Positions 9,772 to 18,681 of a stretch of DNA of 64,000 nucleotides are shown piece by piece; position 1 is the first letter of the stretch, and each line of letters begins with the position of its first letter. The translations under genes and the position numbers were made by a program. Source of the stretch: an uncultured Tenacibaculum sp. (lineage in GTDB: Bacteria > Bacteroidota > Bacteroidia > Flavobacteriales > Flavobacteriaceae). The stretch covers positions 558,001-622,000 of the forward strand of contig NZ_CANNGG010000001.1 of the NCBI RefSeq assembly GCF_947504135.1. Direction: 5' to 3'. The notes beneath the pieces are model-generated. The model saw nothing but the letters and a program-made list of their open reading frames with translations, was not told the origin of the DNA and did no database searches.

Positions 9772-9963
9772 ATGAAAGAAGGAACAGTAAAGTTCTTCAA
9801 TGAATCTAAAGGTTTTGGATTTATTACAGAGTCAGGATCAAACACAGAACATTTTGTACACGTATCAGGTTTAATCGATGAGATTAGAGAAGGTGATACT
9901 GTTGAGTTTGAACTTAAAGAAGGAAAAAAAGGATTAAACGCAGTTAGCGTTAGAGTATTATAA
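9772..9963 (+). CDS. Cold-shock domain protein (CspA family)
   Basis: Single cold-shock domain of 63 residues that binds single-stranded RNA or DNA. The RNP1-type motif appears as KGFGFIT and the RNP2-type motif as HFVHVSGL (the usual form is VFVHxSAI), with the KEGTVKFFN N-terminus of the family. I use the ATG at 9772; a longer frame from 9715 would start at a TTG-like codon upstream of the promoter's -7 box and add non-family residues. The gene is a single transcription unit with its own promoter and terminator. Whether it is cold-induced cannot be read here. Confidence 0.93.
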   Translation: MKEGTVKFFNESKGFGFITESGSNTEHFVHVSGLIDEIREGDTVEFELKEGKKGLNAVSVRVL

Positions 9964-9987
9964 TATACCTCACAATTTATTTTTCTT

Positions 9988-10016
9988 AAGAGCCTGTTTA
10001 ACAGGCTCTTTTTTAT
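9988..10016 (+). terminator. Rho-independent terminator of the cold-shock gene
   Basis: A perfect 10-bp stem (AAGAGCCTGT with ACAGGCTCTT) has a TTA loop and is followed by TTTTA. Confidence 0.9.
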
Positions 10017-10059
10017 TGTAATAAAGTTGTTTTTTTACTTTTAATTGAAAAATATTTTA

Positions 10060-10067
10060 TAATTTTG
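10060..10067 (+). promoter_or_regulatory. -7 promoter element for rpsP-rimM
   Basis: TAATTTTG is a full match to TAnnTTTG, about 68 bases before the rpsP ATG. No well-spaced TTG is seen upstream. The leader holds a small hairpin, AAGGT/ACCTT with loop CGCGA, at 10107-10121. Confidence 0.55.
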
Positions 10068-10134
10068 CGCCCACTTATTACGAGATAATAAGATTTATTA
10101 ATAACCAAGGTCGCGAACCTTAAAAATTAAAATT

Positions 10135-10638
10135 ATGCCTGTAAAAATTAGATTACAAAGACACGGTAAAAAAGGAAAACCATTTTATTGGGTAGTAGCT
10201 GCTGATTCAAGAGCTAAAAGAGACGGTCGTTTCTTAGAAAAAATCGGAACTTACAATCCAAATACTAATCCTGCAACTATCGACTTAGATGTTGACGGAG
10301 CTGTAAAGTGGTTACAAAATGGTGCTCAACCAACCGATACTGCTAGAGCAATCTTATCTTATAAAGGAGCTTTATTAAAGAATCACTTAGCTGGAGGAGT
10401 AAAAAAAGGAGCTTTAACTGAAGAGCAAGCAGAAGCTAAATTTACTGCTTGGTTAGAAGAAAAAGCCGCTAAAGTTGCTGGTAAAACAGAAGGTTTAGCA
10501 AAAGCTGAAGCAGAAGCTAAAGCAAAAGCTTTAGAGGCTGAAAAAGCTGTAAACGAAGCACGTATAGCTGCTGCAACTCCTGCTGTAGAAGATAGCGAGG
10601 ATGTTGTTGCTGAAACAGGTGCTGATAGCGAAGAATAA
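10135..10638 (+). CDS. rpsP: 30S ribosomal protein S16 with long C-terminal extension
   Basis: Assembly and structural protein of the small subunit. The conserved S16 core occupies the first 80 or so residues ([51 protein letters not shown]). The protein continues to 167 residues with an Ala/Lys/Glu-rich, predicted helical tail, about twice the E. coli length. Such tails are usual in Bacteroidota. It heads an operon with rimM, whose start lies 13 bases after the stop. Confidence 0.97.
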   Translation: MPVKIRLQRHGKKGKPFYWVVAADSRAKRDGRFLEKIGTYNPNTNPATIDLDVDGAVKWLQNGAQPTDTARAILSYKGALLKNHLAGGVKKGALTEEQAEAKFTAWLEEKAAKVAGKTEGLAKAEAEAKAKALEAEKAVNEARIAAATPAVEDSEDVVAETGADSEE

Positions 10639-10651
10639 AAACTGTACTACG

Positions 10652-11182
10652 ATGATGCAAAAAGAAGATTGCTTTTATCTTGGCAAAATCGTTAAAAAAC
10701 ATAGTTTTAAGGGTGAGGTAGTTATTAAGTTAGATACTGATGAACCCGATCTTTACGAAAATTTGGAATCAGTTTTTGTCGAATTAGGCAATAATCTGAT
10801 TCCTTTTTTTATTGAAAAATCTACCCTAAGTAAAGGAACTATGTTTAGAGTAAAATTTGAGGATGTAGATACCGAAGCAGATGCCGAAGCTATTTTACGT
10901 TCTGAAGTTTATTTACCATTAGACTTACTCCCTAAATTATCAGGTGATAAATTTTATTATCATGAAGTAATAGGCTTTAGGGTTGTTGATACTACTTTTG
11001 GAGAGGTAGGAAACATAGTAAGTATTAATGATTCTTCTGCACAACCCTTATTTGAAATTGATAGAGAGGGAAAAGAAGTTTTTATTCCTATGATTGATGA
11101 CTTTATTAAAAAAGTAGATAGAGAAAATCAAGTAATAGAGGTGAATACTCCTGAAGGATTAATTGAGTTGTATTTAGGATAA
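10652..11182 (+). CDS. rimM: Ribosome maturation factor RimM
   Basis: Factor for late 30S assembly that binds S19 and works on the 16S 3' domain. About 177 residues: the N-terminal RimM barrel (FYLGKIVKKHSFKGEVVIKLDTD) and the C-terminal PRC-barrel (FYYHEVIGFRVVDTTFGEVG, then EVFIPMIDDFIKKVD) are both complete. Two adjacent ATG codons at 10652 and 10655 could start it. An earlier frame-compatible codon inside rpsP is not credible. rpsP-rimM order is conserved in many bacteria. Confidence 0.95.
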   Translation: MMQKEDCFYLGKIVKKHSFKGEVVIKLDTDEPDLYENLESVFVELGNNLIPFFIEKSTLSKGTMFRVKFEDVDTEADAEAILRSEVYLPLDLLPKLSGDKFYYHEVIGFRVVDTTFGEVGNIVSINDSSAQPLFEIDREGKEVFIPMIDDFIKKVDRENQVIEVNTPEGLIELYLG

Positions 11183-11207
11183 GAGAAGATAATTTTATAG
11201 AATAAAC

Positions 11208-11240
11208 AAAAAACGGAAGGAATTGATCCTTCCGTTTTTT
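11208..11240 (+). terminator. Bidirectional terminator between rimM and the convergent small gene
   Basis: A perfect 14-bp stem (AAAAAACGGAAGGA with its complement) closes an ATTGA loop. The flanking A and T runs let it serve both strands. Confidence 0.9.
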
Positions 11241-11256
11241 ATTTAAAGCTGTTAAT

Positions 11257-11490
11257 TTAAACAGCTTCTTTTACAACTTTTAATTTATAGTGTTTTTTGT
11301 TTATCTCTTTTGCAATTAAGTCCTTTGTTCTAATTACATCGGTTATTTGAAGATTTCTACCGTTAAAATTTCTTTTAACAATAACTCTTTCTAGCCAATA
11401 CAATTCTCCTTTAAAAAGTAAAGGGAAGAATAAAAAGCGGCTTACTTTTCTTTTTATCCTTTTTTGAGAGGGTTTTAGATTAATTTTCAT
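11257..11490 (-). CDS. Small basic protein of unknown function
   Basis: Encodes 77 residues, very rich in Lys and Arg, especially at the N-terminus (MKINLKPSQKRIKRKVSR), with a short hydrophobic patch after it (FLFFPLLF) and a WLERVIVKRNF segment. There is no known motif. It ends just past the rimM terminator and starts with ATG ahead of a 297-base gap. In that gap (11491-11787) I see no further gene. A weakly similar style of small basic protein occurs at 42832-43026, but the two sequences do not align convincingly. Confidence 0.5.
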   Translation of the reverse strand: MKINLKPSQKRIKRKVSRFLFFPLLFKGELYWLERVIVKRNFNGRNLQITDVIRTKDLIAKEINKKHYKLKVVKEAV

Positions 11491-11787
11491 TTCCTTTTGT
11501 TTAATTATGTAAAATTTTTACGTGTAATACAACAAGAAAATTCAGTTCTTTTTTTTGAAAAGAATTAGATATTTAGGGGTAGGGGAATGCTGTCGAAGCG
11601 AAAATATTAATAACGCTTTGTTAAAGCAGTGTGAAAATAGGTAAAATTTTACGGATAAGAGTACAGAATCGTCCAGAATATTATGAAGTGTGTTTTTAAA
11701 ATATACACATCTGTCTATTAGTTGTTTAATTTGTTTTTTTGAAGTTTGTTTTTGAGGGAAAATAAGAAGTCTGGATGATTTCGGACT

Positions 11788-12291
11788 CTAAAAAACATAT
11801 TCAAACACGCAGTCTTCTCCGCTTTCAAAAACCTGTTGCATTCCTAGGTAATTAAAACCTAAGTTTTTTAGCAGTTTTTGAGATTTTTCATTTTTAGGCA
11901 TGGTTAAAGCCAATACTTTTTCTTGTTTGAATTTAGTACGAACGTATTCTATAATCAATTTTGTAGCTTCAGTAGCATAACCTTTACCTCTTCCTTCAGG
12001 TAAAAAAGCATATCCAATATCAATAAAATCTAATTTGTCTCTTTGTAGTGCCGTTGATGCTCCAATAGGTCTGTTGGTTTCTTTTAAAAGAACCGTAAAA
12101 AAACCTAATCCACCTAATTTTGAATTTTTAAATAAAATGCCCTTTAAATAGACTTCTGTTTCTTCAATAGATTTTAAATTTTTATCACCAATAAATTGGA
12201 TCCAATCAGGGTCGTTGAATAACTCGAAATAAAAAGGTGCATCACTCACCAGAGCATCTCGTATGATTAATCGTTCGCTTTCTAATAACAT
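11788..12291 (-). CDS. GNAT N-acetyltransferase, RimJ/RimL type
   Basis: 167-residue acetyl-CoA-dependent acetyltransferase. The N-terminal SERLIIRDALVSDAPFYFEL is typical of RimJ/RimL-like enzymes, and the acetyl-CoA pyrophosphate-binding motif appears as LPEGRGKGYATEA. The C-terminal NEKSQKLLKNLGFNYLG segment is also typical. Its acceptor could be a ribosomal protein N-terminus, an amino acid or a drug, and the sequence does not decide this. It is transcribed alone and divergently from the PhnA-type gene. Confidence 0.85.
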   Translation of the reverse strand: MLLESERLIIRDALVSDAPFYFELFNDPDWIQFIGDKNLKSIEETEVYLKGILFKNSKLGGLGFFTVLLKETNRPIGASTALQRDKLDFIDIGYAFLPEGRGKGYATEATKLIIEYVRTKFKQEKVLALTMPKNEKSQKLLKNLGFNYLGMQQVFESGEDCVFEYVF

Positions 12292-12314
12292 AGCCTAAAT
12301 ATAAATTAAAAATG

Positions 12315-12322
12315 TACTTTTG
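12315..12322 (+). promoter_or_regulatory. -7 promoter element of the PhnA-type gene
   Basis: TACTTTTG fits TAnnTTTG and ends 20 bases before the ATG at 12343. No clear -33 box is present. Confidence 0.55.
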
Positions 12323-12342
12323 CGAAGCAAAAAAAGAATAAA

Positions 12343-12933
12343 ATGAGTTTATTACAAGAATTACAAGATAGAAGCGGAAATCAATGCGAGTTGTGCGGAT
12401 CAAAAAGCGATTTGTCAATATATGAAGTACCACCAATTTCTACTGGTGGAGTAGATGGTAGTTTACTGGCTTGTAGCACTTGTATTGAGCAAATTGAAGA
12501 CACAGATAAAACAGATGTTAATCACTGGCGTTGTTTAAACGATAGTATGTGGAGTGAGTTTAGAGCGGTAAAAGTTGTAGCTTGGAGAATGTTACATCGT
12601 GTTAAAAAGGATGGGTGGTCACAAGACTTATTGGATATGATGTATTTAGAAGATGAAGAATTACGTTTTGCTGAAGCTACAGGTGAGCATTTAGATGAGA
12701 GTGAAAAAATAATTCATAGAGATGTAAACGGGGCTATTTTACAAGCGGGGGATAATGTAGTATTGATTAAAGACTTAAAGGTGAAAGGTTCTAGTATGGT
12801 AGCTAAGCAAGGAACCGCTGTGCGTAGAATTTCGTTAGATCCTGAAAATGCTAAATATATTGAAGGTAAAGTGGGGGCTACTCAAATAGTAATTATTACC
12901 GATTACGTCAAGAAAATGGCGGAGAAGGAGTAA
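12343..12933 (+). CDS. PhnA domain protein with N-terminal zinc ribbon
   Basis: 196 residues in two parts. The N-terminal zinc ribbon has CELCG and, 25 residues on, CSTC. The C-terminal PhnA domain carries RDVNGAILQAGDNVVLIKDLKVKGSS and KQGTAVRRISL, the SH3-like fold of the family. Despite the name, this family is not needed for phosphonate breakdown, and its function in most bacteria is unknown. It stands alone with its own -7 box and terminator, away from any phosphonate gene. Confidence 0.88.
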   Translation: MSLLQELQDRSGNQCELCGSKSDLSIYEVPPISTGGVDGSLLACSTCIEQIEDTDKTDVNHWRCLNDSMWSEFRAVKVVAWRMLHRVKKDGWSQDLLDMMYLEDEELRFAEATGEHLDESEKIIHRDVNGAILQAGDNVVLIKDLKVKGSSMVAKQGTAVRRISLDPENAKYIEGKVGATQIVIITDYVKKMAEKE

Positions 12934-12942
12934 TATTAAAAT

Positions 12943-12973
12943 AAAAAAGCTGAGAATTAACTCAGCTTTTTTT
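12943..12973 (+). terminator. Bidirectional terminator between the PhnA-type gene and the nucleoid protein gene
   Basis: A perfect 12-bp stem (AAAAAAGCTGAG with its complement) closes loop AATTAA. Its 3' T run overlaps the stop codon of the convergent gene. Confidence 0.9.
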
Positions 12974-14027
12974 ATTTTTCAGTATTATAATACACTTTAT
13001 AAAACTTCATTTTCTTATCTTCATCATACCCTTGTTCTAAGTATTCAGCAGAAGCATCAGGAGCATCAACATCAATTTTAATTTGAATATTGGTATCTAA
13101 TTTAATTTCTGTTTTAAACTTACTTTTTTCCTTTTTTAAAACTACATCAGATACTTCAAAGTTATTGCGAATTAATACATCGTTTAACTTTTCAAAGTGC
13201 TGTTTGTAGTCTTCAAAAAGATCTTTATGCTTGTCTTCTTCAAAAACTTCATCTTTGAAACCGTGATAGTCTACGCTTTCATGCTCTTTAAAATAATCAA
13301 CAGTATTAGCTAAGAAGTTACTTTGCTCTTGTTTTCCTAATTCAGGTTTTAAAACTTCTTCAGAAAACTCTTTACACATTTCTAGATAGTTCTGAGTGTG
13401 TAAATTACGATCATCAGCATACTTTACACTTAAAAAGTTTTTAATCCAGTATTGCGCATCGTATTGGTTATTGTCTACCGATAAAACTACGGTTCCTTCT
13501 GTATCAGAAGAGTTTAAAATTAAACAACCCTTATCCAATCTTTTTGTTGAGATTCCTTTTTGAACTACCACATCAAAACTATCATCATCTAAATAGGTCT
13601 GAAAGAAATCTACTTTACTTTCAATTTTAAAAACCCCAACAGCTTCGGTTAAAACATCTTTATATTCGATACCTTCAAAATAAGCAACAATAACATCACC
13701 CGTTTTAATATTGGCAGAATTTGATTGCTCGTATAAGTGATTAACAATGTTTTTAGAATGTTCAATAAAAACCTCATTACTATCATCTTCAAAAATATCA
13801 GAACAATATTTATTGATTTCGTTTAGGCGAACATCAGCATGATGACTAAAACGATAACTTTGCGTAACAGCCCCGAAAGGTTTTAATAAAAAAGGAAGTA
13901 ATAACTCGTAGCTTTCTTCATCAAAACGAACTAAACTTTCTGAAAAAGCATTTTGTCCGCTATTGTATTTGTTAGCTACTTTGTGAATAATACACTTATT
14001 TATTTCGGTACGAGTTCTTTTAATCAT
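12972..14027 (-). CDS. Nucleoid-associated protein, NdpA/YejK family
   Basis: 351-residue relative of E. coli YejK (NdpA), a protein found associated with the nucleoid. The family-like N-terminus (IHKVANKYNSGQNAFSES), the mid-region VIVAYFEGIEYKDVLTEAVGVFKIESK, and a KGCLILN segment with a following YWIKNFLSVK block support the assignment. It is acidic, with many Asp and Glu. It lies 33 bases downstream of rnhB on the same strand and may be co-transcribed, although a TATTTTTG (-7 like) on the minus strand at 14047-14054 could give it its own start. The biochemical role of the family is not settled. Confidence 0.83.
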   Translation of the reverse strand: MIKRTRTEINKCIIHKVANKYNSGQNAFSESLVRFDEESYELLLPFLLKPFGAVTQSYRFSHHADVRLNEINKYCSDIFEDDSNEVFIEHSKNIVNHLYEQSNSANIKTGDVIVAYFEGIEYKDVLTEAVGVFKIESKVDFFQTYLDDDSFDVVVQKGISTKRLDKGCLILNSSDTEGTVVLSVDNNQYDAQYWIKNFLSVKYADDRNLHTQNYLEMCKEFSEEVLKPELGKQEQSNFLANTVDYFKEHESVDYHGFKDEVFEEDKHKDLFEDYKQHFEKLNDVLIRNNFEVSDVVLKKEKSKFKTEIKLDTNIQIKIDVDAPDASAEYLEQGYDEDKKMKFYKVYYNTEK

Positions 14028-14060
14028 CTTCTAAAAAATTGGAAGACAAAAATAGAAAAA

Positions 14061-14660
14061 TTAAAGTTTCAATTTTAATTGTTCTGGTAACAATTTAAAT
14101 GATTTTCGGTGGTAGTGAGTTGCACCAAATTGAAGAATAGCTTCGCGGTGTTCTTTAGTAGGATATCCTTTGTTTTTTTGCCAGTTATATTGAGGGAATT
14201 CTTGATGAATTTTCTCCATATACTCATCACGATAGGTTTTTGCAAGTACAGAGGCAGCTGCTATACTCATGAATTTAGCGTCTCCTTTTACAATGGTTTG
14301 ATGAGGTGTTTCTTTAAAAGGTTTGAATTTGTTTCCGTCAACAATAATAAATTCAGGTTGAATAGACAATTGTTCTATTGAACGATGCATTCCAGTAATA
14401 GATGCTTGTAAAACGTTTAGTTCATCAACCTCTTCTTGATGTATAAATGAAACTCCATAAGCAAGCGCATGCTCTTCAATATATGGTCGAAGTTTTTGTC
14501 GTTTTTTTTCTGAAATTTGTTTAGAGTCGTTTAATAGCTCATGTTGAAAATTATTAGGTAAAATAACCGCAGCAGCTACAACAGGTCCTGATAAACAGCC
14601 CCTACCAGCTTCATCTGTTCCTGCTTCTAATTCATAACCGCTATAATTTAATTGCAACAT
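14061..14660 (-). CDS. rnhB: Ribonuclease HII
   Basis: Cuts RNA from RNA-DNA hybrids and removes single ribonucleotides from DNA. At 199 residues it has normal length. Motifs: [22 protein letters not shown], with the D-E pair and the GRG loop that recognises the junction ribonucleotide, the second-site aspartate in FIIVDGNKF, and the [17 protein letters not shown] helix. The gene is divergent from the porin gene, 70 bases apart. Confidence 0.96.
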   Translation of the reverse strand: MLQLNYSGYELEAGTDEAGRGCLSGPVVAAAVILPNNFQHELLNDSKQISEKKRQKLRPYIEEHALAYGVSFIHQEEVDELNVLQASITGMHRSIEQLSIQPEFIIVDGNKFKPFKETPHQTIVKGDAKFMSIAAASVLAKTYRDEYMEKIHQEFPQYNWQKNKGYPTKEHREAILQFGATHYHRKSFKLLPEQLKLKL

Positions 14661-14717
14661 GCTACAAATTAACAGATTTCAAAGAAATTAATGGTGATTT
14701 TTGTCGTTAAATTATTT

Positions 14718-14725
14718 TACTTTTG
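14718..14725 (+). promoter_or_regulatory. -7 promoter element of the porin gene, unusually close to the start codon
   Basis: TACTTTTG fits TAnnTTTG and ends only 5 bases before the ATG at 14731, so initiation would fall at or beside the start codon. A TTG lies at 14701-14703, 14 bases upstream, shorter than usual. Confidence 0.5.
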
Positions 14726-14730
14726 TTGCT

Positions 14731-16692
14731 ATGAAGAAAAATTTCTTAGTATTTTTTTGTTTGATAAGTGTTCAGGTAATTTTTGCCCAAATAAGAACAA
14801 TTGATGGAGGCTTTGGAAGAGGTAGAGGAGGACTTAATCAAAATATGGATTCACTACCTGATAATGAAATAAACGTAAAACTTAGTGGAAAAACTAAGTA
14901 TACTGACTATAAGATTATATCACACAAGAATGATACTACAATTGTAGACACCACATTAACAATTCAAAAAGAGTACAAGTTCAATTTCTTAAGAAAGGAT
15001 AATTTTGAATTATTGGCTTTTCATAATCAAGGGCAAACTTTTAACAATTTAGGGTACGATTTTACGAATATCTCACGATTTCCAGATATAGGTTTTAGAG
15101 CAAAAATGTTCAATTATTTTGATATTGAAGATGTGAATTATTATCATGTGCCTACGCCAACTTCTGAAATAATGTATCGTACAGGTTTGGAACAAGGGCA
15201 GGTTGTAGACGCATTATTTACTACAAATTTTTCTAAACGATTTAACGTAGCGATAGCTTATAAGGGGTTGCGTTCTTTGGGTAAATACAGGAATTCTTTA
15301 GCAAGTACAGGGAATTTTAGAGTAAGCTTTAGCTATGAAACTCCTAAAGGACAATATGCGATAAAAGGGCATGCTGTAAATCAAGATTTTTTTAATCAGG
15401 AAAGTGGAGGGTTAACAGAAACATCTTTAGCTGCTTTTATAAACGATGATCCTAACTTTAGTACTAACAGAGGTAGGATGGATGTTGTTTTAAATAATGC
15501 AGAAAACAACTTAGATGCAAAACGTTTGTATTTTGAACATACCTTTAAATTACTTTCATCGAAAGATAGTGTAACCCAAAGAGATTTTTCAAATTTAAAA
15601 TTAGGGCATTCATTTACGAGAGATTCTAAATTCTATCGTTTCAATCAAGGAACAGCGACACCTGACGTATTTGGTGACGTCAATATTTCTAGCGGAATAA
15701 GTAACAAGACGAAATATTTACTGTATAACAATCAATTATTTTTAGACTTTAACTCTAAGTATGTTTTAGGGAAGTTTCGAGTTAAAACAGGAATAACTTC
15801 ATATAGCTACGGATACGAAAACTTGCAAAACAACACGGTTGGAATTACTAAGAACAAATTAATAGGAGATGCTGTTTCGTTTGGAGCGGATTGGAATGGA
15901 CGTATAGGAAACTTTCACGTAAATGCTTCCGGAAGTCTTACTCCGGGAAGCGGACGTTTATCAGGAAATCAATTTTCAGGAGAAGCTTTTTATAAGAAAG
16001 ATAGTGTGTTTACCGTAAAAGGTAGGTTAGGAATTAGTAACAAATCGCCTAATTTTAATTTCTTATTACATCAAAGTAGTTATGATGACTATAATTGGGA
16101 AAACAATTTTTCTCAAATAGGAATTCATAGTTTAGGAGGTGTACTTGATTCTAAATGGGGAAATGCTTCGTTAGATATTACTAATATTAGTAATTATACC
16201 TATTTTGATGAAAATGGACAGCCACAACAATTTTCAGGAGATGTTAATTATTTAAAAGCGAAAGCTTCTAAAGAGTTTACTTTTGGAAAGTTTGCTTTAG
16301 ATAATACTCTAATGTATCAAAAAGTAGCAAGTGGGAATAGTGTTTTTAGAGTTCCAGAATTTGTTACACGTAACACATTTTACTATACTGATGAATGGTT
16401 TAAAGGGAAACCTTTGTTAGTGCAAATAGGAGCTACATTTAAATATTTTTCAGAATATAAAGCAAATGCTTACAATCCTTTGTTAGCAGAATTTACTTTG
16501 CAAAACGATACAGAAATAGGTTACCCAACAGTTGATTTATTTTTTAATGCACGTGTAAGAAGAACTCGAATTTATTTTAAAGCAGATAATATTAGTTCTT
16601 TTGCGTTTAAAAAGAATTATTTTTCAGCACCAAACTATCCGTATAGAGATTTTGTAATTCGTTTTGGAGTGGTTTGGAATTGGTTTATTTAA
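14731..16692 (+). CDS. Putative outer-membrane porin (Porin_10 family)
   Basis: 653 residues starting with a signal peptide (MKKNFLVFFCLISVQVIFAQ, cleavage expected after the Ala-Gln region). A Gly/Arg-rich stretch (GGFGRGRGGLNQN) follows, then a long succession of alternating aromatic and polar strands typical of a beta-barrel, ending in an aromatic-rich strand (FGVVWNWFI) expected of outer-membrane proteins. It matches the putative porins common in Flavobacteriia beside rnhB. The start at 14731 is chosen because it gives a clean signal peptide; upstream TTG extension would spoil it. The solute is unknown. A small membrane protein gene follows after four bases. Confidence 0.82.
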   Translation: MKKNFLVFFCLISVQVIFAQIRTIDGGFGRGRGGLNQNMDSLPDNEINVKLSGKTKYTDYKIISHKNDTTIVDTTLTIQKEYKFNFLRKDNFELLAFHNQGQTFNNLGYDFTNISRFPDIGFRAKMFNYFDIEDVNYYHVPTPTSEIMYRTGLEQGQVVDALFTTNFSKRFNVAIAYKGLRSLGKYRNSLASTGNFRVSFSYETPKGQYAIKGHAVNQDFFNQESGGLTETSLAAFINDDPNFSTNRGRMDVVLNNAENNLDAKRLYFEHTFKLLSSKDSVTQRDFSNLKLGHSFTRDSKFYRFNQGTATPDVFGDVNISSGISNKTKYLLYNNQLFLDFNSKYVLGKFRVKTGITSYSYGYENLQNNTVGITKNKLIGDAVSFGADWNGRIGNFHVNASGSLTPGSGRLSGNQFSGEAFYKKDSVFTVKGRLGISNKSPNFNFLLHQSSYDDYNWENNFSQIGIHSLGGVLDSKWGNASLDITNISNYTYFDENGQPQQFSGDVNYLKAKASKEFTFGKFALDNTLMYQKVASGNSVFRVPEFVTRNTFYYTDEWFKGKPLLVQIGATFKYFSEYKANAYNPLLAEFTLQNDTEIGYPTVDLFFNARVRRTRIYFKADNISSFAFKKNYFSAPNYPYRDFVIRFGVVWNWFI

Positions 16693-16696
16693 TAAT

Positions 16697-16942
16697 ATGA
16701 AACAAAAATTACGACAAAATTGGAAGCTATTTTTAATAGTAAGTTTAACTCTAGGTTTAGCGCCTTTTAAACCACCTCATATTGTAGGAAAGCTTCAATG
16801 GATTGCTGGAGGAAATGCTTTTTCTGGAGAGCACGCGATGCAATTCATGGATTGGTTTGATGTGTTTTTACACGGAACTCCATGGGTACTTTTAATAGTT
16901 TCTACGATCCTAAATCTTTTAACATTAAAGTCTAAGAATTAA
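16697..16942 (+). CDS. Small two-helix membrane protein downstream of the porin
   Basis: About 81 residues. Two hydrophobic segments (FLIVSLTLGLAPF near the N-terminus and PWVLLIVSTILNLLTL at the C-terminus) flank a soluble loop holding HIVGKLQWIAGG and MQFMDWFDVFLHG. I do not recognise a characterised family. The ATG at 16697 is four bases after the porin stop, so the two are surely one transcript. An earlier in-frame ATG lies inside the porin gene and is less likely. A strong terminator follows. A generic transporter label would not be supported by anything in the sequence. Confidence 0.7.
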   Translation: MKQKLRQNWKLFLIVSLTLGLAPFKPPHIVGKLQWIAGGNAFSGEHAMQFMDWFDVFLHGTPWVLLIVSTILNLLTLKSKN

Positions 16943-16967
16943 TAGGAATACTATTTTCTTATCAAAA

Positions 16968-16996
16968 AAAACCTCACTTTTTTAAAGTGAGGTTTT
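16968..16996 (+). terminator. Bidirectional terminator between the porin unit and nhaC
   Basis: A perfect 13-bp stem (AAAACCTCACTTT with its complement) closes a TTT loop, flanked by A and T runs. Confidence 0.9.
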
Positions 16997-17001
16997 GTGT
17001 A

Positions 17002-18486
17002 TTATTTAGATATAAGTTGTTTTATTTTAATTCTGAAAGCTGCATATATTAATGTGGTAAATGGGCTCAACCAGTTAAACATAGCATAGAAAGCATAATC
17101 TATAACAGGAACTCCTAATACCCCCGAGTGATAAGCCCCACAAGTGTTCCATGGAATTAAAACAGAAGTTACTGTACCAGAGTCTTCCAGTGTTCTACTT
17201 AAGTTTTCAGGAGCTAAACCTTTATCTCTATAGGCTTGAGCATACATTTTTCCTGGAACGACAATTGCTAAGTACTGATCAGACGCTGTAAAGTTTAATC
17301 CAATACAAGTAGCAACCGTGCTAGCAAATAAACCAAATACAGAGTCAAATAAACTCAACATAAAGCTACTAATTTTAGCTAGGGCGCCAATAGCATCCAT
17401 CACTCCACCAAAAACCATTGCTAATAAAATTAACCATACAGTTCCAAGCATTTTTTTCATTCCTCCTGCTGTAAATAAATCTTTTAAAACTTCATTTTCT
17501 GTAGCGACAGAAGTTTCAACAGTAATAGCTTGCATTATTCCTTTATATGAAGCTTCAAAGTTTAACTTTTCAACACCAGCAACTTGTGCTACTACATGTG
17601 GTTGAAAGATTAAAGCAAAGACCCCACCTAGAATTGTGCCCGCCAAAAGAGCAATTAAAGGAGGTGTTTTTTTAATAATTAAAATAATAACCAATACAGG
17701 TACTATAAATAGCCAGGGTGTGATATTGAAAGCTTTGTTAATATCAATAAGCATTTTTTGTGTATTAGCATCGCCTGTAGTTGTTTGTGTAAAACCAAGT
17801 ATGATAAAAAATATGATAGTCACAATAAATGTGGGTACAGTAGTATAAGTCATATACCTTATGTGTGTAAACAGATCAGTTCCTGCCATGGCAGGGGCTA
17901 GGTTGGTTGTATCAGACATTGGAGACATTTTATCACCAAAATAAGCTCCTGATAAAACAGCACCTGCGGTCATTCCTAAAGAAATTCCTAAAGCTTCTCC
18001 AATACCTATTAAAGCAATACCTACAGTAGCTGAGGTTGTCCAAGAACTACCTGTTGAAATAGAAATCACCGCAGAAATGATTAAACATGCTACTAAAAAT
18101 ATCGTCGGATTTAAAATTTGAAGTCCGTAATAAATCATTGAAGGAATAATACCGCTAATAAGCCATGTTCCTGCCAAGGATCCTACCATTAAGAGTATTA
18201 AAATGGCTCCTGCGGTAGATTTAATGTTCTCGGCAACTTCTTCTATCATTCTCTCATAAGAAACCTTATTTTTAAAACCTACAATTGCCGCTACAGCTCC
18301 ACCTAATAATAAAATAAATTGATTACTTCCGCTTAGAGCATCATCACCAAAAACATATACATTGTATGCTAACATTCCAATCAGAGCAAAAACAGGAATC
18401 AGCGCTTCCCAAATAGTCAATTCTTTATTTTGGATTATTTTTTGATCTTCAATTTTAATTTCTGAAAGGTTTTTATCGTCTTGCAT
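17002..18486 (-). CDS. nhaC: Na+/H+ antiporter NhaC family
   Basis: About 494 residues with ten or more hydrophobic segments. The family block SISTGSSWTTSATVGIAL and the AGAVLSGAYFGDKMSPMSDTTNLAPA motif are clear, as is the C-terminal half-repeat (LNFTASDQYLAIVVPGKMY, SGTVTSVLIPWNTCGAYHSGVLGV). It exports sodium in exchange for protons, which fits a marine cell. Some NhaC relatives exchange malate for lactate or tyrosine for tyramine, so the substrate is not certain. The start is the ATG at 18486; the frame runs on to a TTG at 18537, which would add a polar segment not expected in the family. Confidence 0.85.
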   Translation of the reverse strand: MQDDKNLSEIKIEDQKIIQNKELTIWEALIPVFALIGMLAYNVYVFGDDALSGSNQFILLLGGAVAAIVGFKNKVSYERMIEEVAENIKSTAGAILILLMVGSLAGTWLISGIIPSMIYYGLQILNPTIFLVACLIISAVISISTGSSWTTSATVGIALIGIGEALGISLGMTAGAVLSGAYFGDKMSPMSDTTNLAPAMAGTDLFTHIRYMTYTTVPTFIVTIIFFIILGFTQTTTGDANTQKMLIDINKAFNITPWLFIVPVLVIILIIKKTPPLIALLAGTILGGVFALIFQPHVVAQVAGVEKLNFEASYKGIMQAITVETSVATENEVLKDLFTAGGMKKMLGTVWLILLAMVFGGVMDAIGALAKISSFMLSLFDSVFGLFASTVATCIGLNFTASDQYLAIVVPGKMYAQAYRDKGLAPENLSRTLEDSGTVTSVLIPWNTCGAYHSGVLGVPVIDYAFYAMFNWLSPFTTLIYAAFRIKIKQLISK

Positions 18487-18681
18487 GTGTAGTTTTTTTC
18501 GGCTTGTAATGTTACGATTTTGAATAGAATTACACAAATCGAATCAGTTAATGACTTTCTTTAAGAAAAATTGAAAAGAAATGATAGATAAACAAAAATG
18601 TCACTTTAAACAATGTAAAAGAAATCAATAGTTTTTTACACTGTTTAAAATGACAAGTTTTAAAATATAAAATAGAGGTTT

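Noticed and set aside
10107..10121. Hairpin in the rpsP leader as an RNA regulatory element
   Set aside because: Only five base pairs, with no conserved ribosomal-protein-leader features visible.
10517..10702. Minus-strand ORF across the rpsP-rimM junction
   Set aside because: Antisense of the Ala/Glu/Lys-rich S16 tail and of the rimM start; no independent support.
11491..11787. Possible small RNA or gene in the 297-base gap before the GNAT gene
   Set aside because: No TAnnTTTG promoter paired with a terminator, and no plausible frame; I see nothing supportable.
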